DNA of 51,954 nt from Actinomycetota bacterium (GCA_027313705.1 DAHVDE010000103.1:1-51954); one strand, 5' to 3'. Positions 8,226-19,456 are shown, counted from the first letter of the stretch. Translations and numbers: made by a program. The notes: generated by a model not told the origin, from the letters alone.

Positions 8226-11200
8226 CGGAGTCACGCAGGTCAGTTTGCCGCCATCTCGCCATGGCGACGGCGATTTCTCCGGCAAGCGGAGGCCGCAGGA
8301 ACTGGTAGTGATCACAATCAAGGAACACGGTGACGACCGGCCCGGTCAGGTGCCGGTACCAGCGCGCGCTGGCGGGACCGTTGAGCGACTTCCTGGCCGT
8401 GACCAGGAGCGTCGGCGCGGCGACCGTGCCCGCTGGGTCAGGGCGGTAGCCGGCCAGCAGCCTGCTGTGCCTCGCGAAGATCTCAAATCTTTGCCTGACC
8501 AGGTCGGCGCTGACGCCGAGCTGTCCGGCCAGCCAGCCAAGCTGACCGGCCGGACCCTGCTGGCCAGGACCGAGCCGGCCTGCGGCAAGCCCCAGGCTGG
8601 CGAGCGCCTCTGCGGTGTACTGGCCAGCCAGCCAGTCATCTGCCAGGACACCGCCAGGCACGTCGTAAGGCGGGTCGAGCAGTACGAGCAGTCGTGGCTT
8701 GCGGCCCTGCGCTTCGAGCTTCCTCGCTGCCTCATAGGCGATCACTCCGCCCATCGACCAGCCTCCGAGACAATATCTTCCAGGTGGTACCTCGGCGCGG
8801 ACGATGGCCGTGTACTCCTCGACCAGGTCGGCGAGCATGCCGTGGCCGGCCGCCGGAGCGTTCAGCCCGCGCGCCTGGAGGCCGCGCACCGAGAAGAGGC
8901 CCGCAAGCTCGGCGGCGAGCGGCGCGTAGTCGGTGACCGTGCCGGCCACGGCATGGACGAGCACAAGCTCCGGCGCGGTGCTGGTGCCGCCGAGCGGCAC
9001 GAGCTGGCTGTCAGGCGCACCTGCTGACTCCAGGTGCGCGGCCAGGTCTTGCGGCGTGGGGTGCAAGAAGACGGCTGAGGCAGAGATCTCGGCCCCGGTG
9101 CGCCTGGAGATCAGGTCGACCAGCCGCATGACCTGAAGTGAGTTGCCGCCGAGCTCGAAGAAGCTGTCGGCAGGGCGGACCCGTTCCCTGTGCAGCACCG
9201 TGCGGAAGAGCCCGGCGATCATGGCTTCGGCCTCGCCGGCCGGTTCTCCTGGCCCCTCCTCGCCGTCGCCCGGCAGCCAGGCGGGCGGAGGCAGCGCGGC
9301 CCGGTCGATCTTCCCGCTGATCGTCAGGGGAAATTCGGTGAGCCTGAGGTACTGCCCTGGGATCAGGTACCCGGGCAGCCGCCCGGCCAGGTACCCGCGC
9401 AGTGCCGCGTCACCAGGGACTTCACCGGGGCCGCCGTTGCCCGCCGCCGTGAGGTATGCGACGAGCCGCTTTTCGCCGTCAGGGTCGGTGGCTATGGCCA
9501 CCACCGCCTGACCGACGGCCTGATGCGCGCGGAGCGCGGCCTCGATCTCCCCGAGTTCGATGCGCAGCCCGCGCAGCTTGACCTGGTGGTCCGTCCTGCC
9601 CACGTAGACGATGCTGCCATCGGCCAGCCTGCGGCACAGGTCGCCGGTCTTGTACAGCCGCCCGCCTGGCCGGAACGGATCGGCGACGAACCTGGCTGCG
9701 GTGAGCCCTGGCCTGCCGAGATAGCCGCGCGTCACCCCGGCACCGCCAATGTGCAGTTCACCGGTGACACCGGGCGGCACGGGCCGCAGCCAGGGATCGA
9801 GCACGTACGCCGAGCAGTTCGCGATCGGCGCGCCGATCGGCGGCGACTGGCCGGCCGGCACCTCGCGGTCCAGCTCGCCGCATACGGCAGTAATGGCCGT
9901 CTCGGTCGGGCCGTAGTCGTTGACGAATTTCAGGCCCGGCCGCAGCCAGTGCCTGACCAGGCCGCCGGGCAGTTCCTCTCCGCCGCACATCAGCACCCGG
10001 AGCGCAGGCAGGCCCTCGTCGCCGAGCAGGCTGACCACCGAAGGCGTCAGGCAGGCGAAGGTGACCGCACGCTGCCGCATCAGCGCGACCAGGCGGCGCG
10101 GTGTATGCAGCACGTCGGCAGGTGCGAGCACGACCGTGCCGCCGGCCACGAGCGGCATGAACATCTCCTGCACGGAAGCGTCGAAGTTCAGCGAGGCGAA
10201 CTGAAGCACGGCATCGCCTGGCCCGACCTTCCACAGGTCGACCATCGCGCGCAGGAAATTCATCACCTGCCTGTGCTCGACGACCACGCCCTTGGGCTGC
10301 CCGGTCGACCCTGACGTGTAGATCACGTAAGCAGTGTTCGCCTGGCCGGCACCGGCCGGGTGGCCAGCGAGGTCACCTGCGAGGTCACCTGCCGGGCCAT
10401 CATCGGCGGCCAGGGACTCTAGGGTGAGTACGGGCACGCCGGCCTGCGGCAACCTGGCGGCGCCGGCCTGGTCGGTGATGATCACCCCCACGGCGGCATC
10501 GGCGATCAGGTAACTCAGCCGGCCTGCGGGCAGTGCAGGATCCAGTGGCAGGTACCCGCCGCCTGCCTTCCAGATGCCGAGCAAGACGGCCAGCCGGGCA
10601 ATGCCGGTTTCCAGGCACACGCCCGCCAGCGTTTCCGGCCGCACCCCGGCATCGCGCAGCCGCCTGGCGACCGCGCCGGCCAGCCGGTCGAGCCCGGCGT
10701 AGCTGATCTCGGCCGCCCCGCACACCGCCGCGACCGCGTCGGGGGTCAGCCTGGCCTGCCGCTCGATCGCTTCGTGCACGCAGGCGGCGGGATATTCCCG
10801 CGCGGGGCCGCTGCCCGAGCGGATCAGCCCGTCAGCCGCGGGCCCGCTGAGCACGGGAAGCTCGGAAAGCCGCGTGCCTGGCTCGGCGGCGGCGCCCGCC
10901 AGCAGCATCTGAAGATGCTCAAGCAGCCGCGCTATCGTGCCCGCGTCGAACAGCGAAGTCAGATAGGAGCACTCGACCCACAGGCCCTCGTCCCTGGCTT
11001 CGGCCGAGAAGTCAAGGTCGAACTTCGCCGCATAGGTGCCGACGACGATCTCGCTCAGCGCGAAGTCCACGCCGGCCGCCCGCACTGCCGTGCGGTCACG
11101 ATCCGCGTACGTCAGGGCGATCTGGAATACCGGCGTCCGGCCAGGGTCTCTGGGCACCAGAAGCGCGGACACGATCTGGCTGAACGGAAGCTCCTGATGC

Positions 11201-12321
11201 GCGTAAGCGCCGATCACGGCGGCCTTCACCCTGGCCAGAAGTTCGGTGAAGACAGGATCGCCCGACAGGTCGACCCGGATCGGCAGCGTGTTGACCAGGT
11301 AGCCGATCAGCGGCGCAAGCTCAGGCCGGCTTCGGTTGGCGGTCACCGTGCCCACGACGAGATCGTCCTGCCCGGTGTAACGGTAAAGCAGCGCCGCCAG
11401 CCCGGCCATCAGCACCACGAACAACGTGGTGCCCTGCTCCCTGCCAAGAGACCGCAGCCGGTCGAGCAGGTCGCGACTGCTCAGCGCGGCCGGCAGAGCG
11501 CTGTCCTGCGGCCCGGCTTCAGGTGCCCGTCCCAGCAGCCGCTCAGCCAGTCCGCCGCCGTGTTCTTGCGGCACCGGCCGGATCCGGTCAGCGGGAAACC
11601 TGACGGTCGGCAGGCCGGCCAGCGCATCGCGCCAGTACGCTTCAAGCTCGGCCACGGCGGTGCCTGACAGGCGCTCACGTTCCCAGATGGCGTAGTCGGC
11701 GAACTGCAAGGGAAGCTCGGCCAGCCCGGACGGCTCCCCGGTCGCCGCCGCCAGGTAAAGCGCCGCCAGGTCGCCGCGCAGCACTCCAGCCGACCAGCCA
11801 TCGAAGACCGCGTGCTGCACATTGAACAGCAGCAGGTGATCGGCTATCCCGAGCCTGATCAGGCTGACGCGCAGCAACGGCCCTGTCGCGAGGTCGAACG
11901 GCTGAAGTGACTGCGTCGCGATCAGTTCCCGCAGCCTGATCTCCCGCTGATCGGGCCGCAGCGCGGAGAGGTCGGCAAGCAGTTCGGCGCGCGGTGCCGA
12001 TGGCGGGTCGATGACCTGCACGGGCTTCCCGGCCTCGCCGGTCACCAGCCTGGTGCGCAGCGCCTCGTGCCGCTCGCTCAGCCCGGCTAATGCCGTGCTG
12101 AGCGCCGCGAGGTCGACAGGGCCGGTCAGTCGCAGCGCGACTGGCACGTTGTACGTGGCCTGGCCGGGAGCTAGCTGGTCGATGATCCAGAGCTGCTCTT
12201 GCCCGAACGACAGCGGCAACTGGTCGCGATCGGGTGCCCGGCGCGGAATCGGGCCGTCGGCGGCCGGCCTTCCCTGGCGCAGCCTGGCGGCGAGCGCCTG
12301 CCGTTGCGAGTCGGTCAGCAT
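8215..12321 (-). CDS. NRPS, C-A-T-TE termination module (first of two)
   Basis: A 1368-residue protein with EntF-like architecture. The condensation domain spans about residues 35-460 ([11 protein letters not shown]); its His motif is Q169-H170-AVF-D174-G175, so the catalytic second His is kept and the first is Gln. The adenylation domain (about 510-1010) has [11 protein letters not shown] and YGPTET. By eye the ten-residue code is DAQCMGDITK, which I cannot assign. The carrier domain has FFELGGNSL. The thioesterase (about 1130-1368) has GWSMGG with the Ser nucleophile. It starts three bases after the stop of a very similar C-A-T-TE gene, and both begin MLTD-Q, so they look like a duplication. 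Two termination modules in one operon is odd: they may act in turn, make two products, or one TE may load or cyclise. Confidence 0.93.
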   Translation of the reverse strand: MLTDSQRQALAARLRQGRPAADGPIPRRAPDRDQLPLSFGQEQLWIIDQLAPGQATYNVPVALRLTGPVDLAALSTALAGLSERHEALRTRLVTGEAGKPVQVIDPPSAPRAELLADLSALRPDQREIRLRELIATQSLQPFDLATGPLLRVSLIRLGIADHLLLFNVQHAVFDGWSAGVLRGDLAALYLAAATGEPSGLAELPLQFADYAIWERERLSGTAVAELEAYWRDALAGLPTVRFPADRIRPVPQEHGGGLAERLLGRAPEAGPQDSALPAALSSRDLLDRLRSLGREQGTTLFVVLMAGLAALLYRYTGQDDLVVGTVTANRSRPELAPLIGYLVNTLPIRVDLSGDPVFTELLARVKAAVIGAYAHQELPFSQIVSALLVPRDPGRTPVFQIALTYADRDRTAVRAAGVDFALSEIVVGTYAAKFDLDFSAEARDEGLWVECSYLTSLFDAGTIARLLEHLQMLLAGAAAEPGTRLSELPVLSGPAADGLIRSGSGPAREYPAACVHEAIERQARLTPDAVAAVCGAAEISYAGLDRLAGAVARRLRDAGVRPETLAGVCLETGIARLAVLLGIWKAGGGYLPLDPALPAGRLSYLIADAAVGVIITDQAGAARLPQAGVPVLTLESLAADDGPAGDLAGDLAGHPAGAGQANTAYVIYTSGSTGQPKGVVVEHRQVMNFLRAMVDLWKVGPGDAVLQFASLNFDASVQEMFMPLVAGGTVVLAPADVLHTPRRLVALMRQRAVTFACLTPSVVSLLGDEGLPALRVLMCGGEELPGGLVRHWLRPGLKFVNDYGPTETAITAVCGELDREVPAGQSPPIGAPIANCSAYVLDPWLRPVPPGVTGELHIGGAGVTRGYLGRPGLTAARFVADPFRPGGRLYKTGDLCRRLADGSIVYVGRTDHQVKLRGLRIELGEIEAALRAHQAVGQAVVAIATDPDGEKRLVAYLTAAGNGGPGEVPGDAALRGYLAGRLPGYLIPGQYLRLTEFPLTISGKIDRAALPPPAWLPGDGEEGPGEPAGEAEAMIAGLFRTVLHRERVRPADSFFELGGNSLQVMRLVDLISRRTGAEISASAVFLHPTPQDLAAHLESAGAPDSQLVPLGGTSTAPELVLVHAVAGTVTDYAPLAAELAGLFSVRGLQARGLNAPAAGHGMLADLVEEYTAIVRAEVPPGRYCLGGWSMGGVIAYEAARKLEAQGRKPRLLVLLDPPYDVPGGVLADDWLAGQYTAEALASLGLAAGRLGPGQQGPAGQLGWLAGQLGVSADLVRQRFEIFARHSRLLAGYRPDPAGTVAAPTLLVTARKSLNGPASARWYRHLTGPVVTVFLDCDHYQFLRPPLAGEIAVAMARWRQTDLRDSDER

Positions 12322-12324
12322 CGC

Positions 12325-15300
12325 TCAGGCCAGCGCGCGGATCTTGGCGGCCACCTGGCTTACGGCCGGCTGGCGCAGGAACGAGTAGTGGTCACCGCTG
12401 ACCTGGTACACGCTCGCCTGGTCGCCGAGTAGCTGTGCCCACCGGCCGGCAGCGGCGGCATTCGGCGAGTCATCGGCTGCCACGATCAGCGTCCTTGCCC
12501 CGAGCGGCTCGGCGCCTGCCGGCGGACGATAGCCCGCGAGCATACGGGAATGCGCGCGGAACACTTCGAACCGTTCGCGCAGCCTGGCCGGGTTGCCGCC
12601 GCCGAGCCGCTCGGCCAGCCAGCCAAGCTGGCCCGCTGCCGTCGTCTCGCTAGGTCTGCCTGGCACGTCGTCGACATCAAGATTCAGGCTCTGCGCGGCA
12701 TCGGCGACGAACTGCCCGGCCAGCCCGTCCTCGTCGGCGAATCGGTCGGCGGGCATCAGGAACGGAGCGTCGAGCAGCACAAGCGCCGCTACCTTGGCGC
12801 CGTCGGACTCAAGCCGCCTGGCGATTTCGTAGGCGATGACCCCGCCCATCGACCACCCGCCCAGGTAGTGCTGTCCGCCGGGATTCGCCGCCTTGACGAT
12901 CTCGGTGTACTCGCGCACCAGTTCAGCCAGCGATCCCCTGGTCGCTCCGGCTCGGCGAAGGCCGGGCGCCTCGAGCCCCCTGACATCGAAGGCACCTGCC
13001 ACCTCCCCGGCTAGCGCGCGGTAGTCGGTGATCGTGCCGCCGATCGCGTGGATCAGCACCAGCGGCAGTCCGCCGGCGGCCGGGCTGAGCGAAACGAGCG
13101 CGGCATCTGCCGTCGGCCCGGCTTCCGCCAGGTGGGCGGCGAACTGGCGCGGGGCCGGATGCAAGAACACCGTCGCGGGCGACAGCCAGGCACCGGTGCG
13201 CGCGGCGACGAGATCGAGCAAGGTCATGACCTGAAGCGAGTTACCGCCGAGGTCGAAGAAGCCGTCGCCCGGCCGGACCTCCGGCCGGGCCAGCACGGTC
13301 GCGAACAACTCGCAGATCATGGCTTCAAGTTCGCTGGCCGGGGTTTCCTGGTCCGCCGCCGCCGGCACTTCCGCTGCCGGCCGCGGAAGTGCCGGACGGT
13401 TGATCTTGCCGCTTGAGTTCAGCGGGAACTGGTCGAGAACGACGAAATGCGCCGGGATCATGTAGGCGGGCAGTCTGCCGCCCAGATAATTGCGCAGTTC
13501 GGCGCGGTCGGCCGGCACCTGGCCTTCGGCGGTCCGCAGGTAGGCGATCAGTTGCTGCCCGCCGGCCGGGTCTGCCGTCGCGGTGACCAGAACCTGGGCA
13601 ACGGCGGGATGCGCGCCGAGCGCAGCCTCAATCTCGCCTGGCTCGATCCGCAACCCGCGGATCTTGACCTGGAAATCGGTCCGCCCGGCGTAGACGATGC
13701 TGCCGTCGGCACGGCGCCGGCACAGATCGCCGGTCTTGTACAGCCGCCCGCCGGGCCGGAAGGGATCGGGAATGAACCTTTCCCTGGTCAGCTCGGGCCG
13801 GTTCAGGTAGCCGCGGGCCACGCCGGTCCCGCCGATGTGCAGTTCGCCGATTACCCCGACCGGCACCGGCCGCAGACCTGGATCTAGTACATACGCCTGG
13901 TAGTTCGCCGACGGCAGCCCGATGGGCACGGGCTGCGCCGGGTGAAAGGCCGACGCGATCACCTCGCCATGGGTGGCGATCACGGCGGTCTCGGTCGGGC
14001 CGTAGGCGTTCACGAACCTAAGCCCTGGCCGCAGCCATGCCATGGCCAGCTCAGGCGGTAGCTCCTCGCCGGCGGCCAGCAGCGTCCGCAGGCGCGGGAA
14101 CTCAAACCCGGTCAGCAGCCTCAGCACGGCCGGCGGCAGGCAGGCGAAGGTCACCCCTGCCGCTTGCATCAGCCCGGCCAGGCGCCTCGGCGAGTGCAGC
14201 GTGTCGTCATGCCCGAGCACCAGCTTGGCACCGGAAAGCAGCGCCACGAACATGTCGAGCACGGACACGTCGAAGGTGTAGGACGCGAACTGGAGCACCA
14301 CGTCACCGGGTCCGACCCGCCACGGCTCGATCATGCTGTCGGCGAAGTTGACGGCCTGCCGGTGCTCGACAACTACCCCCTTCGGCTTCCCGGTAGACCC
14401 GGACGTGTAGATCACGTACGCGACATTCCCCGGCTCAGCCTTCTGCGCGGCGGCCAGCCGGCCAGGTCCGGTGAGCGGCCAGGACTCCTCGGTGCGGGGC
14501 GTCGGCCCCGTGCCGAGCACGACAACCTGCGCGCCCGCGTCCCCTGGCAACGCAAGCGCGCTGCTCTCGTCGGCCGCGATGATCGTCAGGCCGGCGTCGG
14601 CGATCAGGAACCCGAGCCGCTCAGAGGGCAGCGAGTAGCCGAGCGGCAGGTATCCGCCGCCCGTCTTCAAGATCCCGAGCAGTACCGCCAGCCGCCCGAG
14701 CCCGGCCCGCATGCACACCCCGGTCAGTACCTCTGGCCCGACCCGGCAGGACCGCAACAGCCCCGCTACCCGCTCCGCCGCGCGGTCTAGCTGACCGTAA
14801 GTGACCTCGGTCCCCTCGTACTCGGCCGCGATCGCGTGAGGCGTGCGCCGCACCTGATCTTCGAATCGCTCGTGCAGGCATCCGCCGGCGTACTGCCGGG
14901 CAGTGGAATTCCACTCCGACAGCTCGCGATTCAGCTCAGCGGCGGTGAGCACGGGCAGCTCTGACACTCGCGTGCCCGGATCGGCGATCGCGCCGGCCAG
15001 CAGCACTTCCAGGTGGCCAAGCAGTCTCTCGATGGTGCCCTGGTCGAACAGCGCGGTCTTGTATGAGCACTCGACCCAAAGGCCGCGCGGCCTGGCCTCG
15101 GCGGTCAAGCTCAGATCGAACTTGGCTGCGTAGACCCCGGCGACGAGATCGCTCAGCGCGAAGGTGACCTCGCCGGCCGCGACCGGCGCGGTATCACGTT
15201 CGTTGAAGGCAAGCGCAATCTGGAACACCGGCGCGCGACCCGGGTCCCGTTCCACCTTGAGCAGGTCGACCATTCGCCCGAACGGCAGTTCCTGATGCGC

Positions 15301-16341
15301 GTACGCCCCGGTGGTGACCGCCTTGACCCGGTCAGTCAGCTCGCTGAAGTACGGGTCACCGGATAGGTCGACCCGGATCGGCAGCGTATTGACGCAGTAT
15401 CCGATCATCGCGGCCAGTTCCGGCCTTCCCCGGTTCGCGCTGACGGTGCCGACCACGATGTCGCGCTGTCCCGTATACCTGTGCAGCAGCGCTTGCAGCC
15501 CTGCCATCAGCACCACGAACAAGGTCGTGCCGCGCTCCCTGGCCAGGCTCCGCATGCCGTCGAGAAGCGGCCGAGCGCACATCTGAGTCGCCAGCCCGCC
15601 GGCCCAGTCCTCGACAACCGGACGAGCGCGGTCGGCGGGGAACTGGACGGTCTGGAAGCCTTCCATCGCCTTGCGCCAGTACCCGGCAAGCTCGCCGGGC
15701 ACTTCGCCGCCGAGCCTGGCCCGCTCCCACAGCGCGTAGTCCGCGAACTGGACGGGAAGTTCGTCGAGGCATGACGGTGCTCCGGTCACTTGCGCCAGGT
15801 AGAGCGCCGCCAGGTCGCGCACCAGGATCCCGGCCGACCAGCCGTCGAAGACGGCATGGTGGACCACCGCAAGCAGCACCCTGGCACCCTCGTCCGCGCT
15901 GATCAAGCTGAAGCGCGCCAGCGGGCCAGCCGCGAGATCAAAAGGCGTCGCCGCCTCGGCGTCGATGAACTCAGTCAGCGCGCCCCCGGCCAGGGCGACC
16001 CGGGTGACCGGCACGGGCGCGGGCGCGTCGACGACTTGCACTGGCCGGCCTCTGGCGCCGGGTACCAGCCTGGTACGCAGGGCTTCGTGCCTGGCGACCA
16101 GCGCGGCGACAGCCAGGTCAAGCGCATCCTGGTCGAGGCTGCCGCGGATCGCGACGGCGATCGGGATGTTGTACATGGCCTGGCCTGGCGCGAACCTGTC
16201 GATAAACCACAGCTGCTCTTGGCCGAAGGAGAGCGGCAACTCGGTCAGGCCGCGATCGCGCTGTCCGATTGCTGCTGCCTGCGCCGTGCGGCCGCGGCGC
16301 AGCCGCGCGGTCAGCGCCGCTCGTTGCGTGTCGGTTAGCAT
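12325..16341 (-). CDS. NRPS, C-A-T-TE termination module (second of two)
   Basis: A 1338-residue paralogue of the next gene downstream. The condensation domain has an intact H161-H162-AVFDG motif, so it should be active. The adenylation domain has YTSGSTGKPKG and YGPTET; its code read by eye is DVLCLAAVIK, hydrophobic but not one I can assign. The carrier domain has FFDLGGNSL, and the C-terminal thioesterase has GWSMGG. It starts six bases after the C-A-T gene stop. No recognisable long docking domain is seen at either end, apart from the short helical MLTDTQRAALTARLRRGR at the N-terminus, which is shared with the paralogue and may serve as a contact for an upstream carrier domain. Confidence 0.93.
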   Translation of the reverse strand: MLTDTQRAALTARLRRGRTAQAAAIGQRDRGLTELPLSFGQEQLWFIDRFAPGQAMYNIPIAVAIRGSLDQDALDLAVAALVARHEALRTRLVPGARGRPVQVVDAPAPVPVTRVALAGGALTEFIDAEAATPFDLAAGPLARFSLISADEGARVLLAVVHHAVFDGWSAGILVRDLAALYLAQVTGAPSCLDELPVQFADYALWERARLGGEVPGELAGYWRKAMEGFQTVQFPADRARPVVEDWAGGLATQMCARPLLDGMRSLARERGTTLFVVLMAGLQALLHRYTGQRDIVVGTVSANRGRPELAAMIGYCVNTLPIRVDLSGDPYFSELTDRVKAVTTGAYAHQELPFGRMVDLLKVERDPGRAPVFQIALAFNERDTAPVAAGEVTFALSDLVAGVYAAKFDLSLTAEARPRGLWVECSYKTALFDQGTIERLLGHLEVLLAGAIADPGTRVSELPVLTAAELNRELSEWNSTARQYAGGCLHERFEDQVRRTPHAIAAEYEGTEVTYGQLDRAAERVAGLLRSCRVGPEVLTGVCMRAGLGRLAVLLGILKTGGGYLPLGYSLPSERLGFLIADAGLTIIAADESSALALPGDAGAQVVVLGTGPTPRTEESWPLTGPGRLAAAQKAEPGNVAYVIYTSGSTGKPKGVVVEHRQAVNFADSMIEPWRVGPGDVVLQFASYTFDVSVLDMFVALLSGAKLVLGHDDTLHSPRRLAGLMQAAGVTFACLPPAVLRLLTGFEFPRLRTLLAAGEELPPELAMAWLRPGLRFVNAYGPTETAVIATHGEVIASAFHPAQPVPIGLPSANYQAYVLDPGLRPVPVGVIGELHIGGTGVARGYLNRPELTRERFIPDPFRPGGRLYKTGDLCRRRADGSIVYAGRTDFQVKIRGLRIEPGEIEAALGAHPAVAQVLVTATADPAGGQQLIAYLRTAEGQVPADRAELRNYLGGRLPAYMIPAHFVVLDQFPLNSSGKINRPALPRPAAEVPAAADQETPASELEAMICELFATVLARPEVRPGDGFFDLGGNSLQVMTLLDLVAARTGAWLSPATVFLHPAPRQFAAHLAEAGPTADAALVSLSPAAGGLPLVLIHAIGGTITDYRALAGEVAGAFDVRGLEAPGLRRAGATRGSLAELVREYTEIVKAANPGGQHYLGGWSMGGVIAYEIARRLESDGAKVAALVLLDAPFLMPADRFADEDGLAGQFVADAAQSLNLDVDDVPGRPSETTAAGQLGWLAERLGGGNPARLRERFEVFRAHSRMLAGYRPPAGAEPLGARTLIVAADDSPNAAAAGRWAQLLGDQASVYQVSGDHYSFLRQPAVSQVAAKIRALA

Positions 16342-16347
16342 CGCCGC

Positions 16348-19300
16348 CTACCCAAGCTGCCGTTCCAGGTCGTCCAGGCTTTCCGCGTCAAGCTCGGCGT
16401 CATCGAAACCGTGCTCGTCCCGCAGCACCGCGGCGAGTTGCTGCGCGGCCGGATTGAGGAACACTGCGCTGACATCGAGGTCAACCGCGAGTTCGGTATA
16501 GAGCCTGGCGATCAGCCGCAGCGCTTGCAGCGAGTTTCCGCCCGCGTCGAAGAAGCTGTCGGCCGCGCCGATTTCCTCGCTGCCGAGGATGGTGGCGTAA
16601 AGGTCGACCAGCATCGTCTCCAACAGCGTGCGCGGCGGTACCGGCTCGGCTCGGCTGGCAGCAGAGTCCGGTGCCGGAAGTGCCGCCTTGTCGACTTTGC
16701 CGTTAGCGGTAAGCGGCAGCTCGTCGAGCACGACCAGGTAGCTCGGAATCAGGTAACCCGGCAGCGTCCTTGCGGCGTGCGCGCGCAGGTCGGCCACCGC
16801 CGGCCTGGTCAGGCCGGCGGCCCGCACATAGGCGGCGAGCTGCTTGTTCCCCAAGTGCTCGGTCACCGTTACCACGGCCTGGCCCACCTGCGGGTGGGTG
16901 AGCAACGCGGCTTCGATCTCGCCGAGTTCTACCCGAAGGCCGTTGATCTTGACCTGGCTGTCGATACGGCCGGCGAAGACCAGCGTGCCATCTGGCCGGC
17001 GCCGTACCAGGTCGCCGGTCTTGTACAGCCGGCCGCCCGGCAGGAACGGATTGTCGATGAAGCGCTCGGCGGTCAGCTCGGGCCGGTTCAGGTAGCCGCG
17101 CGCCACTCCGGCACCGCCAACGTGCAGCTCGCCGGTGACGCCGACAGGGACCGGGTTCAGGTGCTCGTCAAGCACATAGGCCTGATAGTTGGGTTTCGGC
17201 CTGCCGATCGGCGGTGGCAGCTTGGTCGTCGGCTCCAGCCGCATGAATGTCGACCCGATCGAGCATTCTGTCGGGCCGTATCCGTTGTAGATTTCCAGGC
17301 CCTCCCGCATCCAGGACCTCAGCAGCTCGCTGGTCAGCTCTTCCCCGGCCGACAGCAGCGTCCGCAGGTCCGGGAACTCCTCGCCGACAAGCAGGCTGAG
17401 CACAGCGGGCGGCAGGCAGGCGAAGGTGACCTTGCTTTCCCTGATCAAGGTGGCCAGCCTGGGCGGTGAGTGCAGCGTCTGCGCCGGCGCGAGCACCACC
17501 TTGGCGCCGGCCAGCAAGGGCATGAACATGTCCATCACCGATACGTCGAACGTGAAAGCGGCGAACGAGAGTACCGCGCTGCCCGGCGTGATGTGCCAGG
17601 CCTCGATCATGCCCTGGAGGAAGTTGATTGCCTGCCTGTGCTCGACGACGACGCCCTTAGGCTGCCCGGTGGATCCCGAAGTGTAGATCACGTACGCGAC
17701 ATCCGACGGCTCGGCGCGGACCGGTTCTTGCCCACTGTCAGGCTCCGCTACCTGGCCGTCGCCGAGCAGGAGAACGCAGGCGGCGCTTTCGGGCAGGCTC
17801 GGAGCGCTTTCCTGGTCAGTCACGATCACGCTCATGCCCGTGTCGCCGATCAGGTAGCCGAGCCGCTCGCGGGGCAGGCCGGGGTCGAGCGGCACGTAGC
17901 CGCCGCCGGCCTTCCAGATGCCGAGCAGCGCGGCAAGCCTGGTGATGCTGGTCCGCATGCAGACACCGACCAGGGTCTGCGGCGCCACCCCGAGATCGCG
18001 CAGCTGGCAGGCGATCTGCCGCGCTCGCCGGTCGAGTTCTGCATAGGTGACCTGCTCCTCTCCGAACTCGGCGGCGATTGCTCCAGGTGAGCGAGCGACC
18101 TGCTGCCCGAATCCTTCGTGTATGCAGATCTTGCTGAAGTCCTTCGCCGTGTCGTTCCACTCCAGGAGTTCCCTGCGCAGCTCGGCGTCGGTCAGCACCG
18201 GCAGTTCCGACAGCCTGGCCGACGGGTCGGCCAGCGCGCCGCGGATCATCACCTGCAAGTGGCCGAGCAGTCGCCTGACCGTCGCCTGATCGAACAGTGC
18301 GGGCGGATAGGTCGCGGTGACCCGCAAGCCAGCCTCGTCTGGCCAGGCGTCGAAGCCTAGGTCGTACCGGCTCGCGGGCACCTGCACCCGCCGCGCGCGG
18401 AACGTCACCCCGCCCGCCGCGAGGTCGGCGACCGGCTCATGCCAGCCGAACCAGGTCTGGAACAAGGGGAACCTGCCGGTGTCGCGCTCGATGGCAAGCA
18501 GGTCGACGATCCGGGCGAACGGCAGGTCCTGGTGCCTGATCGCGTCTTGCGTTACCCGCCTGACGTCGGCGGTCAGGTCGGCGAACTGAGTGCCTGCGGC
18601 GAGTTCTACCCTGATCGGCAGGACATTTTCCAGGTAGCCGACCTGGCCAGGCCGGCCATGGCGAGCAGAAGCCGTGCCGATGATCAGGTCGGTCTGGCCG
18701 GTATAGCGGTAGAGCAGCGCGAACAACGCGGAGAGCAGCGCGGCAGGGGATGCTTCCGAGTCGGGTCCCAGGTCCATCGTGATGGTTTCCACCGCGCCGT
18801 CGTGGCTGGCCAGGAGCGGCCGCTGCCGGTCGGCAGGGAACCTCGACACGGGAAAGCCCGCCAGCTTGCCGAGCCAGTACGCCGCGGCCTCCGGGCTCGC
18901 TGGCTCCGGGCTCGCTGGCTCCGGGCTCACGGTGTGCTGCGGCCCGGTGTCCGGCGGCGGGTTCCGCGGCCGGCGTCCTGACGCCTCGGCATCGTAGCGA
19001 TCGGCTAGTTCGCCGAACAGGACGCAGAAGGAGGCATCGTCGAAGGCAATCTGATGCACGACGAGGATCAGCACGTGCTCGTGCGGGCCGACTCGGACCA
19101 GGCGCAGTCGTAGCGGCCAGTCGGCAGCGAGGCGGAACGGTCGCAGTGCGTCGGCCGATACCAGGGCGGGCAGCTGATCCGGGGTCGAATCGGAAAGCTC
19201 GAGCTTGACGTGCCCGGGCGGGTCAACCTCCGCCGTCGGCGTGCCGTCGCCGCCCGCTGGCATCCGGGTCCGCAGCGCCTGGTGCCTGGCGACGATCGAG

Positions 19301-19452
19301 TCGAGCGCGCGGCGGAGCGCGGCGAAGTCGAGCTGGCCGTGCAGGCCTATCTGCCAGGTGAGGTTGTGCGCGGCAAGGCCGTGGTGGAACTCGTCTATGA
19401 ACCACAGTTGCTGCTGGTTGGCGGTCAGGGCGGGCGCGCTTATGGCATTCAC
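16348..19452 (-). CDS. NRPS, C-A-T elongation or starter module with altered condensation motif
   Basis: A 1034-residue protein. The condensation domain starts at once (TANQQQLWFIDEF). Its His motif reads H133-Q134-IAF-D138-D139, so the catalytic second His is Gln and the Gly is Asp. This domain may be inactive, structural, or work by another mechanism. The adenylation domain (about residues 480-920) has [11 protein letters not shown] and YGPTEC; its code by eye is DVMCLAGIGK, related to the neighbouring C-A-T-TE module's code and equally unassigned. The carrier domain has FFDAGGNSL, followed by a strongly acidic tail (DDAELDAESLDDLE) that could dock to the basic N-terminus of the next protein. 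It starts four bases after the exporter stop. It could be the first module of the second half of the line, with the A domain starting the chain. Confidence 0.92.
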   Translation of the reverse strand: MNAISAPALTANQQQLWFIDEFHHGLAAHNLTWQIGLHGQLDFAALRRALDSIVARHQALRTRMPAGGDGTPTAEVDPPGHVKLELSDSTPDQLPALVSADALRPFRLAADWPLRLRLVRVGPHEHVLILVVHQIAFDDASFCVLFGELADRYDAEASGRRPRNPPPDTGPQHTVSPEPASPEPASPEAAAYWLGKLAGFPVSRFPADRQRPLLASHDGAVETITMDLGPDSEASPAALLSALFALLYRYTGQTDLIIGTASARHGRPGQVGYLENVLPIRVELAAGTQFADLTADVRRVTQDAIRHQDLPFARIVDLLAIERDTGRFPLFQTWFGWHEPVADLAAGGVTFRARRVQVPASRYDLGFDAWPDEAGLRVTATYPPALFDQATVRRLLGHLQVMIRGALADPSARLSELPVLTDAELRRELLEWNDTAKDFSKICIHEGFGQQVARSPGAIAAEFGEEQVTYAELDRRARQIACQLRDLGVAPQTLVGVCMRTSITRLAALLGIWKAGGGYVPLDPGLPRERLGYLIGDTGMSVIVTDQESAPSLPESAACVLLLGDGQVAEPDSGQEPVRAEPSDVAYVIYTSGSTGQPKGVVVEHRQAINFLQGMIEAWHITPGSAVLSFAAFTFDVSVMDMFMPLLAGAKVVLAPAQTLHSPPRLATLIRESKVTFACLPPAVLSLLVGEEFPDLRTLLSAGEELTSELLRSWMREGLEIYNGYGPTECSIGSTFMRLEPTTKLPPPIGRPKPNYQAYVLDEHLNPVPVGVTGELHVGGAGVARGYLNRPELTAERFIDNPFLPGGRLYKTGDLVRRRPDGTLVFAGRIDSQVKINGLRVELGEIEAALLTHPQVGQAVVTVTEHLGNKQLAAYVRAAGLTRPAVADLRAHAARTLPGYLIPSYLVVLDELPLTANGKVDKAALPAPDSAASRAEPVPPRTLLETMLVDLYATILGSEEIGAADSFFDAGGNSLQALRLIARLYTELAVDLDVSAVFLNPAAQQLAAVLRDEHGFDDAELDAESLDDLERQLG

Positions 19453-19456
19453 CTTG

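Noticed and set aside
8185-9027. Long + strand open frames opposite the NRPS genes (also at 9190-10314, 10774-11667, 16411-17469 and elsewhere)
   Set aside because: These are GC-bias shadows of the NRPS reading frames, without recognisable motifs or ribosome sites.
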